The notes: generated from the sequence alone by a model not told the origin. Counted from the first letter of the stretch, positions 1-7,277 are shown. The stretch: DNA of 10,662 nucleotides from Actinomycetota bacterium (GCA_023379515.1 JAMCQQ010000198.1:1-10662); one strand, 5' to 3'. Numbers and translations: made by a program.

Positions 1-907
1 TGTTTCAATTATATATATTTCTCACAGGTTAAAAGAAATTTTTGAAATTACAGACAGGGTAACAGTTCTTAGAGACGGGAAAAAAGTAGGCTCATCTAAT
101 ACCACAAATACAAATGAAAATGAACTGGTCACTTTAATGGTCGGCAGGGATATCAAGGACATGTATCCCAAAAGAGAGGTTACAATCGGCAAAACAGTTA
201 TGGAAGTAAAGAATCTGACTTCTGATGAATTTAATAATGTCAGCTTTAATTTAAGAAAAGGAGAAATACTTGGTATTTTTGGCCTGCTTGGATCGGGAAG
301 GACTTCCCTGGTTAAGGCTCTATTCGGTGCAAATAAAATTAAAGATGGCGAGATATTTATAAATGGGAAAAAAGTAATTATTAAAAGCCCGAATATAGCA
401 AGAAGCGAAAGAATGGGCCTTGTTCCACTTGACAGAAAAGCGGAAGGACTGGCTCTTTTAATGTCAGTAAAAGAAAATATTACTCTTGCAAATATAGAAG
501 AATTAGGTAAAAACTTTTTAATAATAAAGTCTTTGGAAAGAGAAAAAGCTATTAAATGGATAAATGAAATAGGAATTAAAACACCAACAATTGACCAGGA
601 AGTAAACAGTCTTTCCGGTGGTAACCAGCAAAAAGTAGTGCTTGCAAAATGGCTTGAAAGCGGCTCGCAGATAATTATCTTAAATGAGCCTACAAGAGGC
701 ATTGATGTCGGTGCAAAAATTGAAATATATAATTTAATGCAGGATTTATGTGAAAGGGGTGCTTCAATTATCATGGTTAGCTCAGAACTGCCTGAGATCT
801 TATCAATCGCTGATAAAATAATTGTGATGAGCAAAGGTAGATTTACAGCAGAGTATTCCCGAAAAGAAGCTTCCGAAGAAAGGCTGCTTCATTCAGCCTG
901 TCTATAA
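1..907 (+). CDS. Sugar ABC transporter ATP-binding protein (RbsA/RhaT-type tandem ATPase), 5'-truncated
   Basis: This cytoplasmic ATPase powers import of a monosaccharide through the two permeases encoded next. The open frame runs in from the window edge (first full codon at base 2), so the true start is upstream; the ATG at 137 is internal. The first residues (ISHRLKEIFEITDRVTVLRDG, bases 20-82) are the H-loop end of a first ABC domain, so this is a tandem two-domain protein. The second domain shows a degenerate Walker A (GLLGSGRTS, about 281-307), the signature LSGGNQQK (611-634), a Walker B/D-loop (ILNEPTRGIDVG, from 677) and a switch region with Ser in place of His (VSSELPE). These are usual for the CUT2 class of sugar ABC ATPases, except that the Walker B Asp is Asn (683-685). 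The gene ends 21 bp before the first permease. Given the downstream genes it probably serves L-rhamnose, like Rhizobium RhaT (a different protein from the E. coli RhaT symporter). Confidence 0.93.
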   Translation, partial: VSIIYISHRLKEIFEITDRVTVLRDGKKVGSSNTTNTNENELVTLMVGRDIKDMYPKREVTIGKTVMEVKNLTSDEFNNVSFNLRKGEILGIFGLLGSGRTSLVKALFGANKIKDGEIFINGKKVIIKSPNIARSERMGLVPLDRKAEGLALLMSVKENITLANIEELGKNFLIIKSLEREKAIKWINEIGIKTPTIDQEVNSLSGGNQQKVVLAKWLESGSQIIILNEPTRGIDVGAKIEIYNLMQDLCERGASIIMVSSELPEILSIADKIIVMSKGRFTAEYSRKEASEERLLHSACL

Positions 908-928
908 AATTATCAGGGGAGGATATAA

Positions 929-1912
929 ATGGCAGAAATAAAAGCCGCTTGGGTTTCACAAAAAAAGAAGGTCAGGTTAAACAATATTGCTGTATTATTT
1001 ATTATACTTGCTGTTATGTTCGGTGCATTCTCATATGTAGGCAGGCCGTTTTTCTTCTCAGTTTTAAATCTTATTCCCATGTTAAACAATCTTTCATTTA
1101 TAGGAATAGTTGCGGCAGTACTAACTATGGTTATGGTCTCAGGAGAAATTGACTTTTCAGTTGGCGGCAACATTGGCCTTACCGCTTGTCTTACCGCGGT
1201 TCTGCTTTCCAAAGGACTGCCTGGCTGGTTGGTTATTATAATGGCACTTGCTGCCGGAGCATGTATGGGAGTTTTTAATGGCTTTTTAGTTACAGTTGTA
1301 GGTGTAAATTCCATTATGGCAACAATAGGGACAATGTTTATATGGAGAGGGATTGCCTATACTCTTACCAATGGTGAATCAGTTTTGGCGATGGATCCGG
1401 TACTCGATTATATCGGAAGAGGGTTTATTTTTAAAGTGATTCCATTTCCTATTGTCCTTTTTGTAATAATTTTTATTGTAACCTATATAATTATGAATTT
1501 ATCTAAATGGGGCAGAAAAATATATGCTATTGGGACTAATCCGCTGGCATCCTATCTTTCAGGAATCAATGTTAAAAAAGTAAAATTTATAAGCTTCTTA
1601 TTATGCGGTATTACGGCATCTCTTGGCGGTCTAATACTTACTTCTCTTTCAGCTGTAGGTATGCCTCAGCATGGCCAAGGTCTTGAGTTAGTTATAATTT
1701 CAGCAATTGTACTTGGAGGCACTGCTCTTGGAGGAGGCAAGGGTCAAATTCTCGGGACACTGGCAGGGATACTCATTTTAAGTGAATTATATAACTTCCT
1801 GACAATAATGAATGTTTATTATTTTTATATTCAAATGGTTCAGGGTACAGTTTTAATCCTGGTTGTTGCTACTTACGAGGTAAGGCAGGCCATGGCAAAA
1901 AGAAGAATTTAA
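929..1912 (+). CDS. Sugar ABC transporter permease, RbsC/RhaP family (first of two)
   Basis: This is an integral membrane subunit forming half of the sugar channel, 327 residues, the usual length for the family. Hydrophobic segments run through most of the protein (for example about 18-35, 57-71, 100-122, 172-190, 222-244 and 304-316). Family landmarks are GEIDFSVGG (72-80), a variant of the common GGxDLSxGS; the cytoplasmic loop around 195-213 (GRKIYAIG, then NPLASYLSGI), likely to contact the ATPase; and GGTALGGGKG (263-272). The ATG at 929 has a strong AGGGGAGGA ribosome site at 915-923. The next permease gene follows after 22 bp. The two permeases are clearly different sequences, so the channel is probably a heterodimer, as in RhaPQ or LsrCD. 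The substrate is inferred from neighbours only. Confidence 0.92.
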   Translation: MAEIKAAWVSQKKKVRLNNIAVLFIILAVMFGAFSYVGRPFFFSVLNLIPMLNNLSFIGIVAAVLTMVMVSGEIDFSVGGNIGLTACLTAVLLSKGLPGWLVIIMALAAGACMGVFNGFLVTVVGVNSIMATIGTMFIWRGIAYTLTNGESVLAMDPVLDYIGRGFIFKVIPFPIVLFVIIFIVTYIIMNLSKWGRKIYAIGTNPLASYLSGINVKKVKFISFLLCGITASLGGLILTSLSAVGMPQHGQGLELVIISAIVLGGTALGGGKGQILGTLAGILILSELYNFLTIMNVYYFYIQMVQGTVLILVVATYEVRQAMAKRRI

Positions 1913-1934
1913 TCTTTAAATTTTTGGAGGATAA

Positions 1935-2915
1935 ATGGAAAAAGCAGAAAAAAAATATTCGGCATTTATGAATTTTCTTAAAACTCCAACGCCTACATTA
2001 ATAGGTATTATTATTGTAATTTTTGTATTGTTTTCACTGACCAGTGAAAATTTCCTGACAATCCAGAACATTAAAGGAATTTTTAATAATTTTGCAGTAT
2101 TCGGCGTTTTATCTGCAGGTGTGACTATTGTTATGATTGGTGGCGGATTCGACCTCTCAATTGGATCTATTGCCGGCTTGGCTGGTATAGTCAGCGCTGT
2201 ACTTATGATGGAAAAATATGGAGTTCCGACTCCTTTGATTTTTGTTATTGCCATAGCAATTGGATGCACTATTGGCTTAATTAACGGTCTTATCATTACA
2301 AAAATTGGAATTAATCCTATTATTACAACACTTGGTACGCTGGCTATAATCCGGGGTGTCAATTATTTCTGGGCAGATTTAAATCCCCGTATATATAATG
2401 TTTTTATCCAGCAGCTGGGAAGAATTTATATTGGTAATGTGTTTCCTATAACAACTTTATATATTATAGTGTTTTTCATTATTTTGACATTAATTTTGAA
2501 ATTTACGAGATTTGGCAGAGACATATTTACCATTGGCGGAAATGAAAATTTAGCAAGACTTGCAGGTATAAGGGTTGACAGGATTAAAATAATAACCTAT
2601 GTAATTTCAGGATTTTTTTGTGCAATTGCCGGTCTTCTGTTGATTTCACAGCTTGGTTCAGGCAGGCCTGAGTATGGAACCGGTGCAGAGCTGGAAGTAC
2701 TTACTATAGTAGTTTTGGGAGGTGTTGTTGTCGGCGGCGGCAGAGGCAACTATCTTGGAGTATTCATTGCACTTGTAATTATCCAATCTATATCAAACGG
2801 CATGGTTCTTCTGGATGTACCTGTATTTTTGAGAATGGTTGTAAAGGGAGCATTGCTTGTCCTTGTTATTGCAATTGATGCAATACGAAACAGGAAACAG
2901 CTCCAGCTTTATTGA
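1935..2915 (+). CDS. Sugar ABC transporter permease, RbsC/RhaQ family (second of two)
   Basis: This is the second membrane subunit of the importer, 326 residues. It has the canonical GGGFDLSIGS motif (69-78), the ATPase-facing loop GRDIFTIGGNENLARLAGI (194-212), and LGGVVVGGGRG (261-271). Hydrophobic stretches at about 21-35, 56-70, 80-92, 101-121, 173-189, 219-239, 255-267, 273-290 and 302-315 fit the usual multi-span topology. It starts at ATG 1935 behind a GGAGG site (1926-1930), 22 bp after the first permease, so translation is probably coupled. It pairs with the preceding permease rather than duplicating it: motif variants and termini differ. After this gene the spacing widens to 67 bp before the URO-D-like gene, but I see no terminator there. 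Confidence 0.93.
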   Translation: MEKAEKKYSAFMNFLKTPTPTLIGIIIVIFVLFSLTSENFLTIQNIKGIFNNFAVFGVLSAGVTIVMIGGGFDLSIGSIAGLAGIVSAVLMMEKYGVPTPLIFVIAIAIGCTIGLINGLIITKIGINPIITTLGTLAIIRGVNYFWADLNPRIYNVFIQQLGRIYIGNVFPITTLYIIVFFIILTLILKFTRFGRDIFTIGGNENLARLAGIRVDRIKIITYVISGFFCAIAGLLLISQLGSGRPEYGTGAELEVLTIVVLGGVVVGGGRGNYLGVFIALVIIQSISNGMVLLDVPVFLRMVVKGALLVLVIAIDAIRNRKQLQLY

Positions 2916-2935
2916 TATTTTTAGAATCTAATTCC

Positions 2936-2945
2936 CAAATATTTG
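2936..2945. repeat. Short palindrome CAAATATTTG in the permease/URO-D gap
   Basis: A perfect 10-bp palindrome lies in the 67-bp gap before the URO-D-like gene. It is AT-rich and could be a half-site for a regulator, or chance in this base composition. It does not match the palindromes at 5616 or 5638, so it is not evidence of a shared operator. Confidence 0.15.
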
Positions 2946-2982
2946 CAATGCTTCATTTAATTTTAAATAAGGAAATTTAATC

Positions 2983-4158
2983 ATGAATTCAAGGGAAAAG
3001 TTTTTATCTGTAATGCGGATGGTTGATGGTGACTATAGTACTGCGGAAATCCCAAAGGTGGAACTTGGTTATTGGGCCGGGACCATCAGGCGCTGGTTTG
3101 ATGAAGGATTGCCAATGGTAGAACCCATACCTGCCGGGATTTCCGATGGAATTGCCATTATGGCAAACAAGAATATTTATCCGGAGATGGAAAAGACCGG
3201 TGATTTAAATGTCCAGCCTGTTTTTGGCCTTGATCAGTACCTTACAAAGTTTCCCGTGAATTACAGCCCAATGTTTGAGAGGGAAATCATAGAAAAAACC
3301 AAAACCCATATCATTTACAAAGATGAGTATGGAGTTTTAAATAAAAATGACGTTAATATAACGTCACTGCCAATGGAACTTGATCATCCTGTTAAAGATT
3401 GGAAGAGCTGGGACGAATATAAGCAGTATTACAACTATGAAAGCATCAAAAAGAGACTTCCGCCTGACTGGAAAAATTTAACTGAAAGACTGGAAGGCAG
3501 GGATTTTCCTATAAGGCTTGGCGGAACAAACGGGGGATTTCTGGGTTTCCCAAGGCAGATTATGGGGCTTACCACATATATGATCATGCTGCATGATGAC
3601 CCGAAATTAATTGATGATATTTGCGAAACATTTTTGAATTTCCTGCTTGATTACTATGGGACCATAGCGACTGATGTAAAAATTGACTGCCTTCTTATAT
3701 GGGAAGATATGGCCGGTAAAATGGGTTCTCTTATATCACCTGCACATTTCAGACAATTTTTGGCGCCAAGATATAAAGCTATGGTTAGTTTTGCAAAGGA
3801 TGTGGGGATAGATATCATAATAACCGATAGTGATGGATATGTTGAAGACATCGTTCCGCTTATCGCAGAGACCGGTATTACAGGGATGTATCCATTTGAA
3901 AGAGCTGCCGGAAATGACCTGCTACGCATCAGAAAAAATTTTCCGGATTTCCAGCTTATAGGTGGAATCGATAAAAGAATACTTTTTGCCGGTTCAACCG
4001 AAGAAAAAATAGATCTTGAGCTTTCAATAACAGAAGAGCTTTTAAAGGGTGGAAGATATATCCCGCATATAGATCATTTTGTTTCACAGGATTGCACATG
4101 GGGGAATTTTGCATATTACAGGAGAAAACTGAATAAAGTCATTAGCCGGTTCAGCTAG
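2983..4158 (+). CDS. Uroporphyrinogen decarboxylase-like (URO-D fold) protein of unknown function in a sugar operon
   Basis: A 391-residue soluble protein of the URO-D/methyltransferase superfamily (TIM barrel). The family call rests on the second half: WEDMAGKMG then ISPAHFRQFLAPRYK (240-264), TDSDGYVEDIVPLI (281-294), the GGIDKR loop (327-332) and a C-terminal PHIDH (361-365). It is unlikely to be HemE: the N-terminal arginine-rich substrate motif of true uroporphyrinogen decarboxylases is missing, and no other haem gene is near. It also lacks the His-x-Cys zinc motif expected of MtaA/MtbA-type corrinoid:CoM methyltransferases; that position reads DSDG. The start ATG 2983 has AAGGA at 2969-2973. 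The gene lies between the importer and the isomerase with no terminator, so it is probably co-transcribed and linked to handling the same sugar or a modified form of it. The reaction is unknown. Confidence 0.85.
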   Translation: MNSREKFLSVMRMVDGDYSTAEIPKVELGYWAGTIRRWFDEGLPMVEPIPAGISDGIAIMANKNIYPEMEKTGDLNVQPVFGLDQYLTKFPVNYSPMFEREIIEKTKTHIIYKDEYGVLNKNDVNITSLPMELDHPVKDWKSWDEYKQYYNYESIKKRLPPDWKNLTERLEGRDFPIRLGGTNGGFLGFPRQIMGLTTYMIMLHDDPKLIDDICETFLNFLLDYYGTIATDVKIDCLLIWEDMAGKMGSLISPAHFRQFLAPRYKAMVSFAKDVGIDIIITDSDGYVEDIVPLIAETGITGMYPFERAAGNDLLRIRKNFPDFQLIGGIDKRILFAGSTEEKIDLELSITEELLKGGRYIPHIDHFVSQDCTWGNFAYYRRKLNKVISRFS

Positions 4159-4230
4159 AGTAAAAATTGCCCGGAGCTTTCTTTTATATAGTTTAAATTA
4201 TGCACTTGTTAAATTAAGAAAGGAATAGAA

Positions 4231-5208
4231 ATGAAACTCAATGTTGATGCCCATCTCTGGTGTCTTGGTACTTATGCAGAAAGATATGTCCCTGGCGGAT
4301 ATTTTGATGAATTGACTGTGGATAAGCAGTTGGAAATAATGTCAAAAATAAAGGGGCTTACGGGATTGTTTACATTTTATCCGGTTGCATCATTGCCAAA
4401 TGATCCTGATAAACTTGTAAAAAAGATTGCAAACTATGGCCTTAAGGTCTCGAATATGGCCGTAGAGTGTTTTGGAGACCGCAGATGGAAACATGGCTCA
4501 TTTTGCACTAACGACCCAAAAATAAGAAAAGAAGCAATAAAACTGTTTAAGGACGCTGTTGATTTTGGCAAAGCTGCAGGAGCTGAGAGCGTACTGCTCT
4601 GGCCTGCCCATGATGGTTATGACTATGTATTTCAGGTAAATTACGTTGAGGGCTGGAAGTATTTGGTCGAAGCTGTAAAGGAAATTTGTGAATATGCAAA
4701 GGATATGAAGATAGCTATTGAAGCCAAGCCCAAGGACCCGAGACAAAAACAATATATAAGCGATACCGGTAAGGCAATGGCTTTTGTAAATGAAGTTGGC
4801 GCCAAAAATCTTGGATGCGCGCTTGATATAGGGCATGCACTTGCAGCATCAGAAGGTATAGGAGAATCCGTGGCACTTCTTGATTACTGGGGAAAGCTTT
4901 ACCAGATTCATGTCAATGAAAATTACAAGGATGCAGATCCTGACATGATTTTCGGAACGGTTAATTTCTGGGAAATCCTTGAATTTTACTACTATTTAAA
5001 CAAAACAAAATACGAAGGCTGGTGTGCAATAGATATTATTGCTCCCAGGGATGACAGGGCTAAATCCCTGGCTCTTGGGGTAAAGCTTATGTGGAAATAC
5101 CAGAACCTGGCCTTAAAACTTTTAAAACATGAAAAAGAAATAGATGCAAACCTTAAGGGTTACAGGTTTGCTGATAATATGGATTTGATTTCCGACTTAA
5201 TATTTTAA
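4231..5208 (+). CDS. Xylose-isomerase-like TIM-barrel sugar isomerase, candidate L-rhamnose isomerase
   Basis: A 325-residue cytoplasmic protein of the AP-endonuclease-2/xylose isomerase-like superfamily. The predicted step is aldose-ketose isomerisation, here L-rhamnose to L-rhamnulose. Visible metal-site candidates follow the order seen in xylose isomerase and Pseudomonas-type L-rhamnose isomerase: Glu164 and Lys166 in IAIEAKPKDPR, Asp199 and His202 in ALDIGHA, His227 in IHVNEN, Asp236 and Asp238 in DADPDMIFG, and Asp268 in AIDI. This full set argues for a true metal-dependent isomerase rather than a degenerate member. It is about 100 residues shorter than classical RhaA or RhaI and does not resemble E. 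coli RhaA. ATG 4231 has AAAGGA at 4219-4224. It is followed 33 bp later by rhaM, which supports the rhamnose role. A related 3-epimerase or another 6-deoxyhexose isomerase remains possible. Confidence 0.82.
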   Translation: MKLNVDAHLWCLGTYAERYVPGGYFDELTVDKQLEIMSKIKGLTGLFTFYPVASLPNDPDKLVKKIANYGLKVSNMAVECFGDRRWKHGSFCTNDPKIRKEAIKLFKDAVDFGKAAGAESVLLWPAHDGYDYVFQVNYVEGWKYLVEAVKEICEYAKDMKIAIEAKPKDPRQKQYISDTGKAMAFVNEVGAKNLGCALDIGHALAASEGIGESVALLDYWGKLYQIHVNENYKDADPDMIFGTVNFWEILEFYYYLNKTKYEGWCAIDIIAPRDDRAKSLALGVKLMWKYQNLALKLLKHEKEIDANLKGYRFADNMDLISDLIF

Positions 5209-5241
5209 TTAAACAGTTCTTTTGGGGAAGGGAGTAAACCA

Positions 5242-5562
5242 ATGGGTAGAGCAGCATTTATATTCAGGATAAAACCTGAACTCAAAGATGAATACAAAAA
5301 AGCTCACGACGAAATCTGGCCCGAGCTTGCCAAAGCCATAACGGATGCCGGGATAAAAAACTATTCGATATTTTTCAGGAAAGACGGGACATTGTTTGCT
5401 TATTTAGAAGTTGACGATTTCAATAAAGCAATGGCTGAACTTGGCAAAACAGATGTTAATGCAAGATGGCAGAAATACATGGATAAATATTTCATAAAAC
5501 AAGACAAATCAATCCTGGGTCCCGAAATTGAGATTATAGAAGAAGTATTTCATCTGGATTGA
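5242..5562 (+). CDS. rhaM: L-rhamnose mutarotase
   Basis: A 106-residue enzyme that interconverts the alpha and beta anomers of L-rhamnose, supplying the anomer used by the isomerase. The length matches E. coli RhaM (104 residues). Family residues fall at the same numbers: Tyr18, the catalytic His22 in AHDEIWPEL, and Trp76 in the TDVNARWQKYM segment; the C-terminal EEVFHLD matches the family ending. ATG 5242 sits 7 bp behind AAGGGAG (5228-5234). This is the strongest substrate marker in the window: DUF718/RhaM proteins are almost always tied to rhamnose (or closely related 6-deoxyhexose) use, so it sets the likely substrate for the whole + strand locus. Confidence 0.94.
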   Translation: MGRAAFIFRIKPELKDEYKKAHDEIWPELAKAITDAGIKNYSIFFRKDGTLFAYLEVDDFNKAMAELGKTDVNARWQKYMDKYFIKQDKSILGPEIEIIEEVFHLD

Positions 5563-5615
5563 TAGAAAAAAAGTGTCTTTGATGATAAATATAAAAACAA
5601 TAGTCCATTTATTGG

Positions 5616-5625
5616 ATAAGCTTAT
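5616..5625. repeat. Palindrome ATAAGCTTAT upstream of rhaB
   Basis: A perfect 10-bp palindrome about 75 bp upstream of the candidate rhaB promoter. It could be an operator core, but no second copy was noticed in the window, so this rests on symmetry alone. Confidence 0.2.
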
Positions 5626-5635
5626 ATTAACAGAC

Positions 5636-5650
5636 TGAAAGCAGCTTTTA
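5636..5650. promoter_or_regulatory. Possible LacI-like operator half-palindrome (TGAAAGCAGCTTTTA)
   Basis: AAAGC and GCTTT arms flank one base (5638-5648), with an outer TGA on the left. The shape recalls LacI/CcpA-family operators, but those have an even CG centre, while this has an odd centre and an imperfect outer arm. Treat it as a weak candidate. Confidence 0.15.
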
Positions 5651-5692
5651 AAAGATAGCCTGTTGGTAGAGTCCCGAATTTTGAAATATTGT

Positions 5693-5721
5693 TTGAAGAT
5701 CAGCTCCAGTATAAATATATA
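5693..5721 (+). promoter_or_regulatory. Candidate sigma-70-type promoter for rhaB-aldolase
   Basis: TTGAAG (5693-5698), a 17-bp spacer and TATATA (5716-5721) give a plausible -35/-10 pair about 50 bp upstream of the rhaB start at 5773. The background is AT-rich, so such matches arise by chance; the long gap and the composition change make an internal promoter reasonable here. Confidence 0.3.
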
Positions 5722-5760
5722 TGCTACAGATAAATCAAGAGTTAAAACAAAAGTTTGAAA

Positions 5761-5767
5761 GAAAGGA
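5761..5767 (+). promoter_or_regulatory. Ribosome binding site deciding the rhaB TTG start
   Basis: GAAAGGA ends 5 bp before TTG 5773. The alternative in-frame TTG at 5755 lies upstream of this site and has no purine-rich sequence before it. The N-terminus from 5773 also places the DFGASNGR phosphate motif about nine residues in, as in other rhamnulokinases. Confidence 0.7.
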
Positions 5768-5772
5768 AAATT

Positions 5773-7254
5773 TTGTCAGTAAAGAATTTTTTAATCTTAG
5801 ACTTTGGAGCAAGCAATGGAAGAGCTTCAGTCGCAAGCTTTAATGGTAAAAATTTTGAAATAGATGCTATTCATAGATTTGAAAATATTCCTGTTTTAGT
5901 AACTGATACACTATATTGGGACTTCTTAAAACTTTTTTCTGAGCTAAAAACGGAACTTTTATTGGCATTTAAGAAATATAATAATATTGAATCTTTAGGT
6001 ATAGATACCTGGGGTGTTGATTTTGGTTTGGTCGATAAAAATGGTAAATTAATTTCCAATCCAATACACTATAGGGATAAAAAGCGAAATAGTGTAAACC
6101 AAGAGGTTTTTAAACTAATTCCCGAAGAAGAACTCTTCAGATTAACAGGATGTGCTCTTGCTTCTTATTATAGCATTTTCAATATGTATTCCTTAAAGAA
6201 AGAAAATGCTATAGAATACAACAATGCCAATAAATTTTTAATGATTCCAGATTTATTCAATTATTTTCTGACTGGAAATGCTGTTAATGAATATACTGAT
6301 GCCCAAACTACTCTTATGTGCAATCCTGTTTCAAAAAAATGGGAGTATAAAATTATTGACAGACTGGGATTTCCTCGGGAGATTTTCTGTAATATTATTC
6401 AGCCAGGTACAAAAGTAGGCAGAATTCAGCAAAGTGTCTGTGAAGAGCTTGATATAAAACCGATTACTGTTGTTGCCCCTGCAAGCCATGACACACCTTC
6501 AGCAGTTGCAGGAATACCTATAATTGATAAATCTAGGAATATCATGTTTATAAGTATTGGCACATGGGGAGTTAATATTCTTGAAATGGACACCCCTCTT
6601 ATAAATTTGGAAATATATAAATCAGGTTTTGCAAATGAAGCTGGAGCAGCAGGAAAAACTTTGCTTTTTAAAAATTTTACAGGGATGTGGCTTATTCAAC
6701 AATGCAGGGAAAGATGGTTAAATGATTTACAAAAAAATATTTCATGGGATGACATTATGGTTGCTGCAAGAGATTCAGAAACTACTGGGTCACTTATAGA
6801 TGTTGATGCTCAAATTTTTATTGTTAAACAGTCTGACATAATTAAAACAATTCAGAAATTTTGCAAGGATAAAAAACAAAAAATCCCCAATAATATTGGA
6901 CAGATGGCAAGATTAATATATGAAAGTATGACACTTAGAGTAAAGTATAATATGAGAGATTTGGAAAGAATTACAGGAAAGAAGTTTGATTACATTCATA
7001 TGGTTGGAGGAGGAACCAAAGACGTACTTTTCTGTCAATGGGTAGCAGATGCTACAGGAATACCTGTAAATACAGGCCCAACAGAAACAACCTCAGCCGG
7101 AAATCTAATTATGCAATTAAAAGCTGCTGGAGAAATTGATACCCTTGAAGAGGGACGTAAAATTTGTCTTAATTCTTCAACAATTAAAAAATATTTGCCC
7201 ACAAATACAAATTATTGGGATGATCTGTATCAAAAATTTTTAAGAATATTTTAA
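5773..7254 (+). CDS. rhaB: Rhamnulokinase (FGGY family), TTG start
   Basis: Phosphorylates L-rhamnulose with ATP to L-rhamnulose 1-phosphate in the cytoplasm. From TTG 5773 it has 493 residues, close to E. coli RhaB. It shows the N-terminal phosphate motif DFGASNGR (10-17), GIDTWGVDF (77-85), HYRDKKRN (99-106), MIPDLFNYFLTG (157-168), ASHDTPSAV (237-245) carrying the presumed catalytic Asp240, SIGTWG (261-266), NFTGMWLIQQ (301-310) and the nucleotide-site glycines HMVGGGTKD (409-417). Position 417 is Asp where E. coli RhaB has Asn in GGGCQN. The HDT and SIGTWG motifs separate rhamnulokinase from xylulokinase and glycerol kinase relatives. It is separated from rhaM by 210 bp and is much more AT-rich than the genes before it. 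It is followed after 23 bp by the aldolase for its product. Confidence 0.93.
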   Translation: MSVKNFLILDFGASNGRASVASFNGKNFEIDAIHRFENIPVLVTDTLYWDFLKLFSELKTELLLAFKKYNNIESLGIDTWGVDFGLVDKNGKLISNPIHYRDKKRNSVNQEVFKLIPEEELFRLTGCALASYYSIFNMYSLKKENAIEYNNANKFLMIPDLFNYFLTGNAVNEYTDAQTTLMCNPVSKKWEYKIIDRLGFPREIFCNIIQPGTKVGRIQQSVCEELDIKPITVVAPASHDTPSAVAGIPIIDKSRNIMFISIGTWGVNILEMDTPLINLEIYKSGFANEAGAAGKTLLFKNFTGMWLIQQCRERWLNDLQKNISWDDIMVAARDSETTGSLIDVDAQIFIVKQSDIIKTIQKFCKDKKQKIPNNIGQMARLIYESMTLRVKYNMRDLERITGKKFDYIHMVGGGTKDVLFCQWVADATGIPVNTGPTETTSAGNLIMQLKAAGEIDTLEEGRKICLNSSTIKKYLPTNTNYWDDLYQKFLRIF

Positions 7255-7266
7255 TAAGATACTATC

Positions 7267-7273
7267 AAGGAGG
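7267..7273 (+). promoter_or_regulatory. Ribosome binding site for the aldolase GTG start
   Basis: AAGGAGG, a near-perfect Shine-Dalgarno, ends 4 bp before GTG 7278. It supports the non-ATG start, though the spacing is on the short side. No nearby in-frame ATG offers a better placement. Confidence 0.65.
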
Positions 7274-7277
7274 CCAA

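Larger units (their letters stand above)
5563..5772. other. 210-bp intergenic region between rhaM and rhaB
   Basis: This is by far the longest gap in the + strand locus (others are 21-72 bp). I see no convincing gene in it: the best small frame with ATG (5582-5638, 18 codons) has no ribosome site. No GC-rich hairpin followed by a T-run is visible, so upstream transcripts may read through. It holds two short palindromes and one candidate promoter, listed separately. The coding base composition changes from one side of this gap to the other. Confidence 0.6.

Noticed and set aside
22..834. Long antisense open frame (270 codons) opposite the ABC ATPase
   Set aside because: It mirrors a gene with clear ABC motifs, its translation matches no family I recognise, and it is best explained as a shadow of the coding frame.
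137..907. Treating ATG 137 as the start of a single-domain ATPase
   Set aside because: The frame is open to the window edge, and the codons before 137 encode the H-loop end of a first ABC domain, so 137 is internal.
913..2362. Antisense open frames opposite the two permeases (913-1314 and 1916-2362)
   Set aside because: The permease frames have family motifs and ribosome sites; the antisense translations do not.
2983..4158. Naming the URO-D-like gene hemE
   Set aside because: The HemE substrate-binding N-terminal motif is missing and there is no haem gene context.
4498..4836. Antisense open frames within the isomerase, URO-D-like and aldolase genes (for example 4498-4836, 3654-3929, 7506-7849)
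   Set aside because: Short shadows opposite well-supported genes with no recognisable motifs.
5582..5638. Small 18-codon frame in the rhaM-rhaB gap
   Set aside because: No ribosome site and no recognisable sequence; expected by chance.
5755..5772. TTG 5755 as the rhaB start
   Set aside because: The only good ribosome site (5761-5767) lies downstream of it and is placed correctly for TTG 5773; the extra six residues are not part of the family N-terminus.
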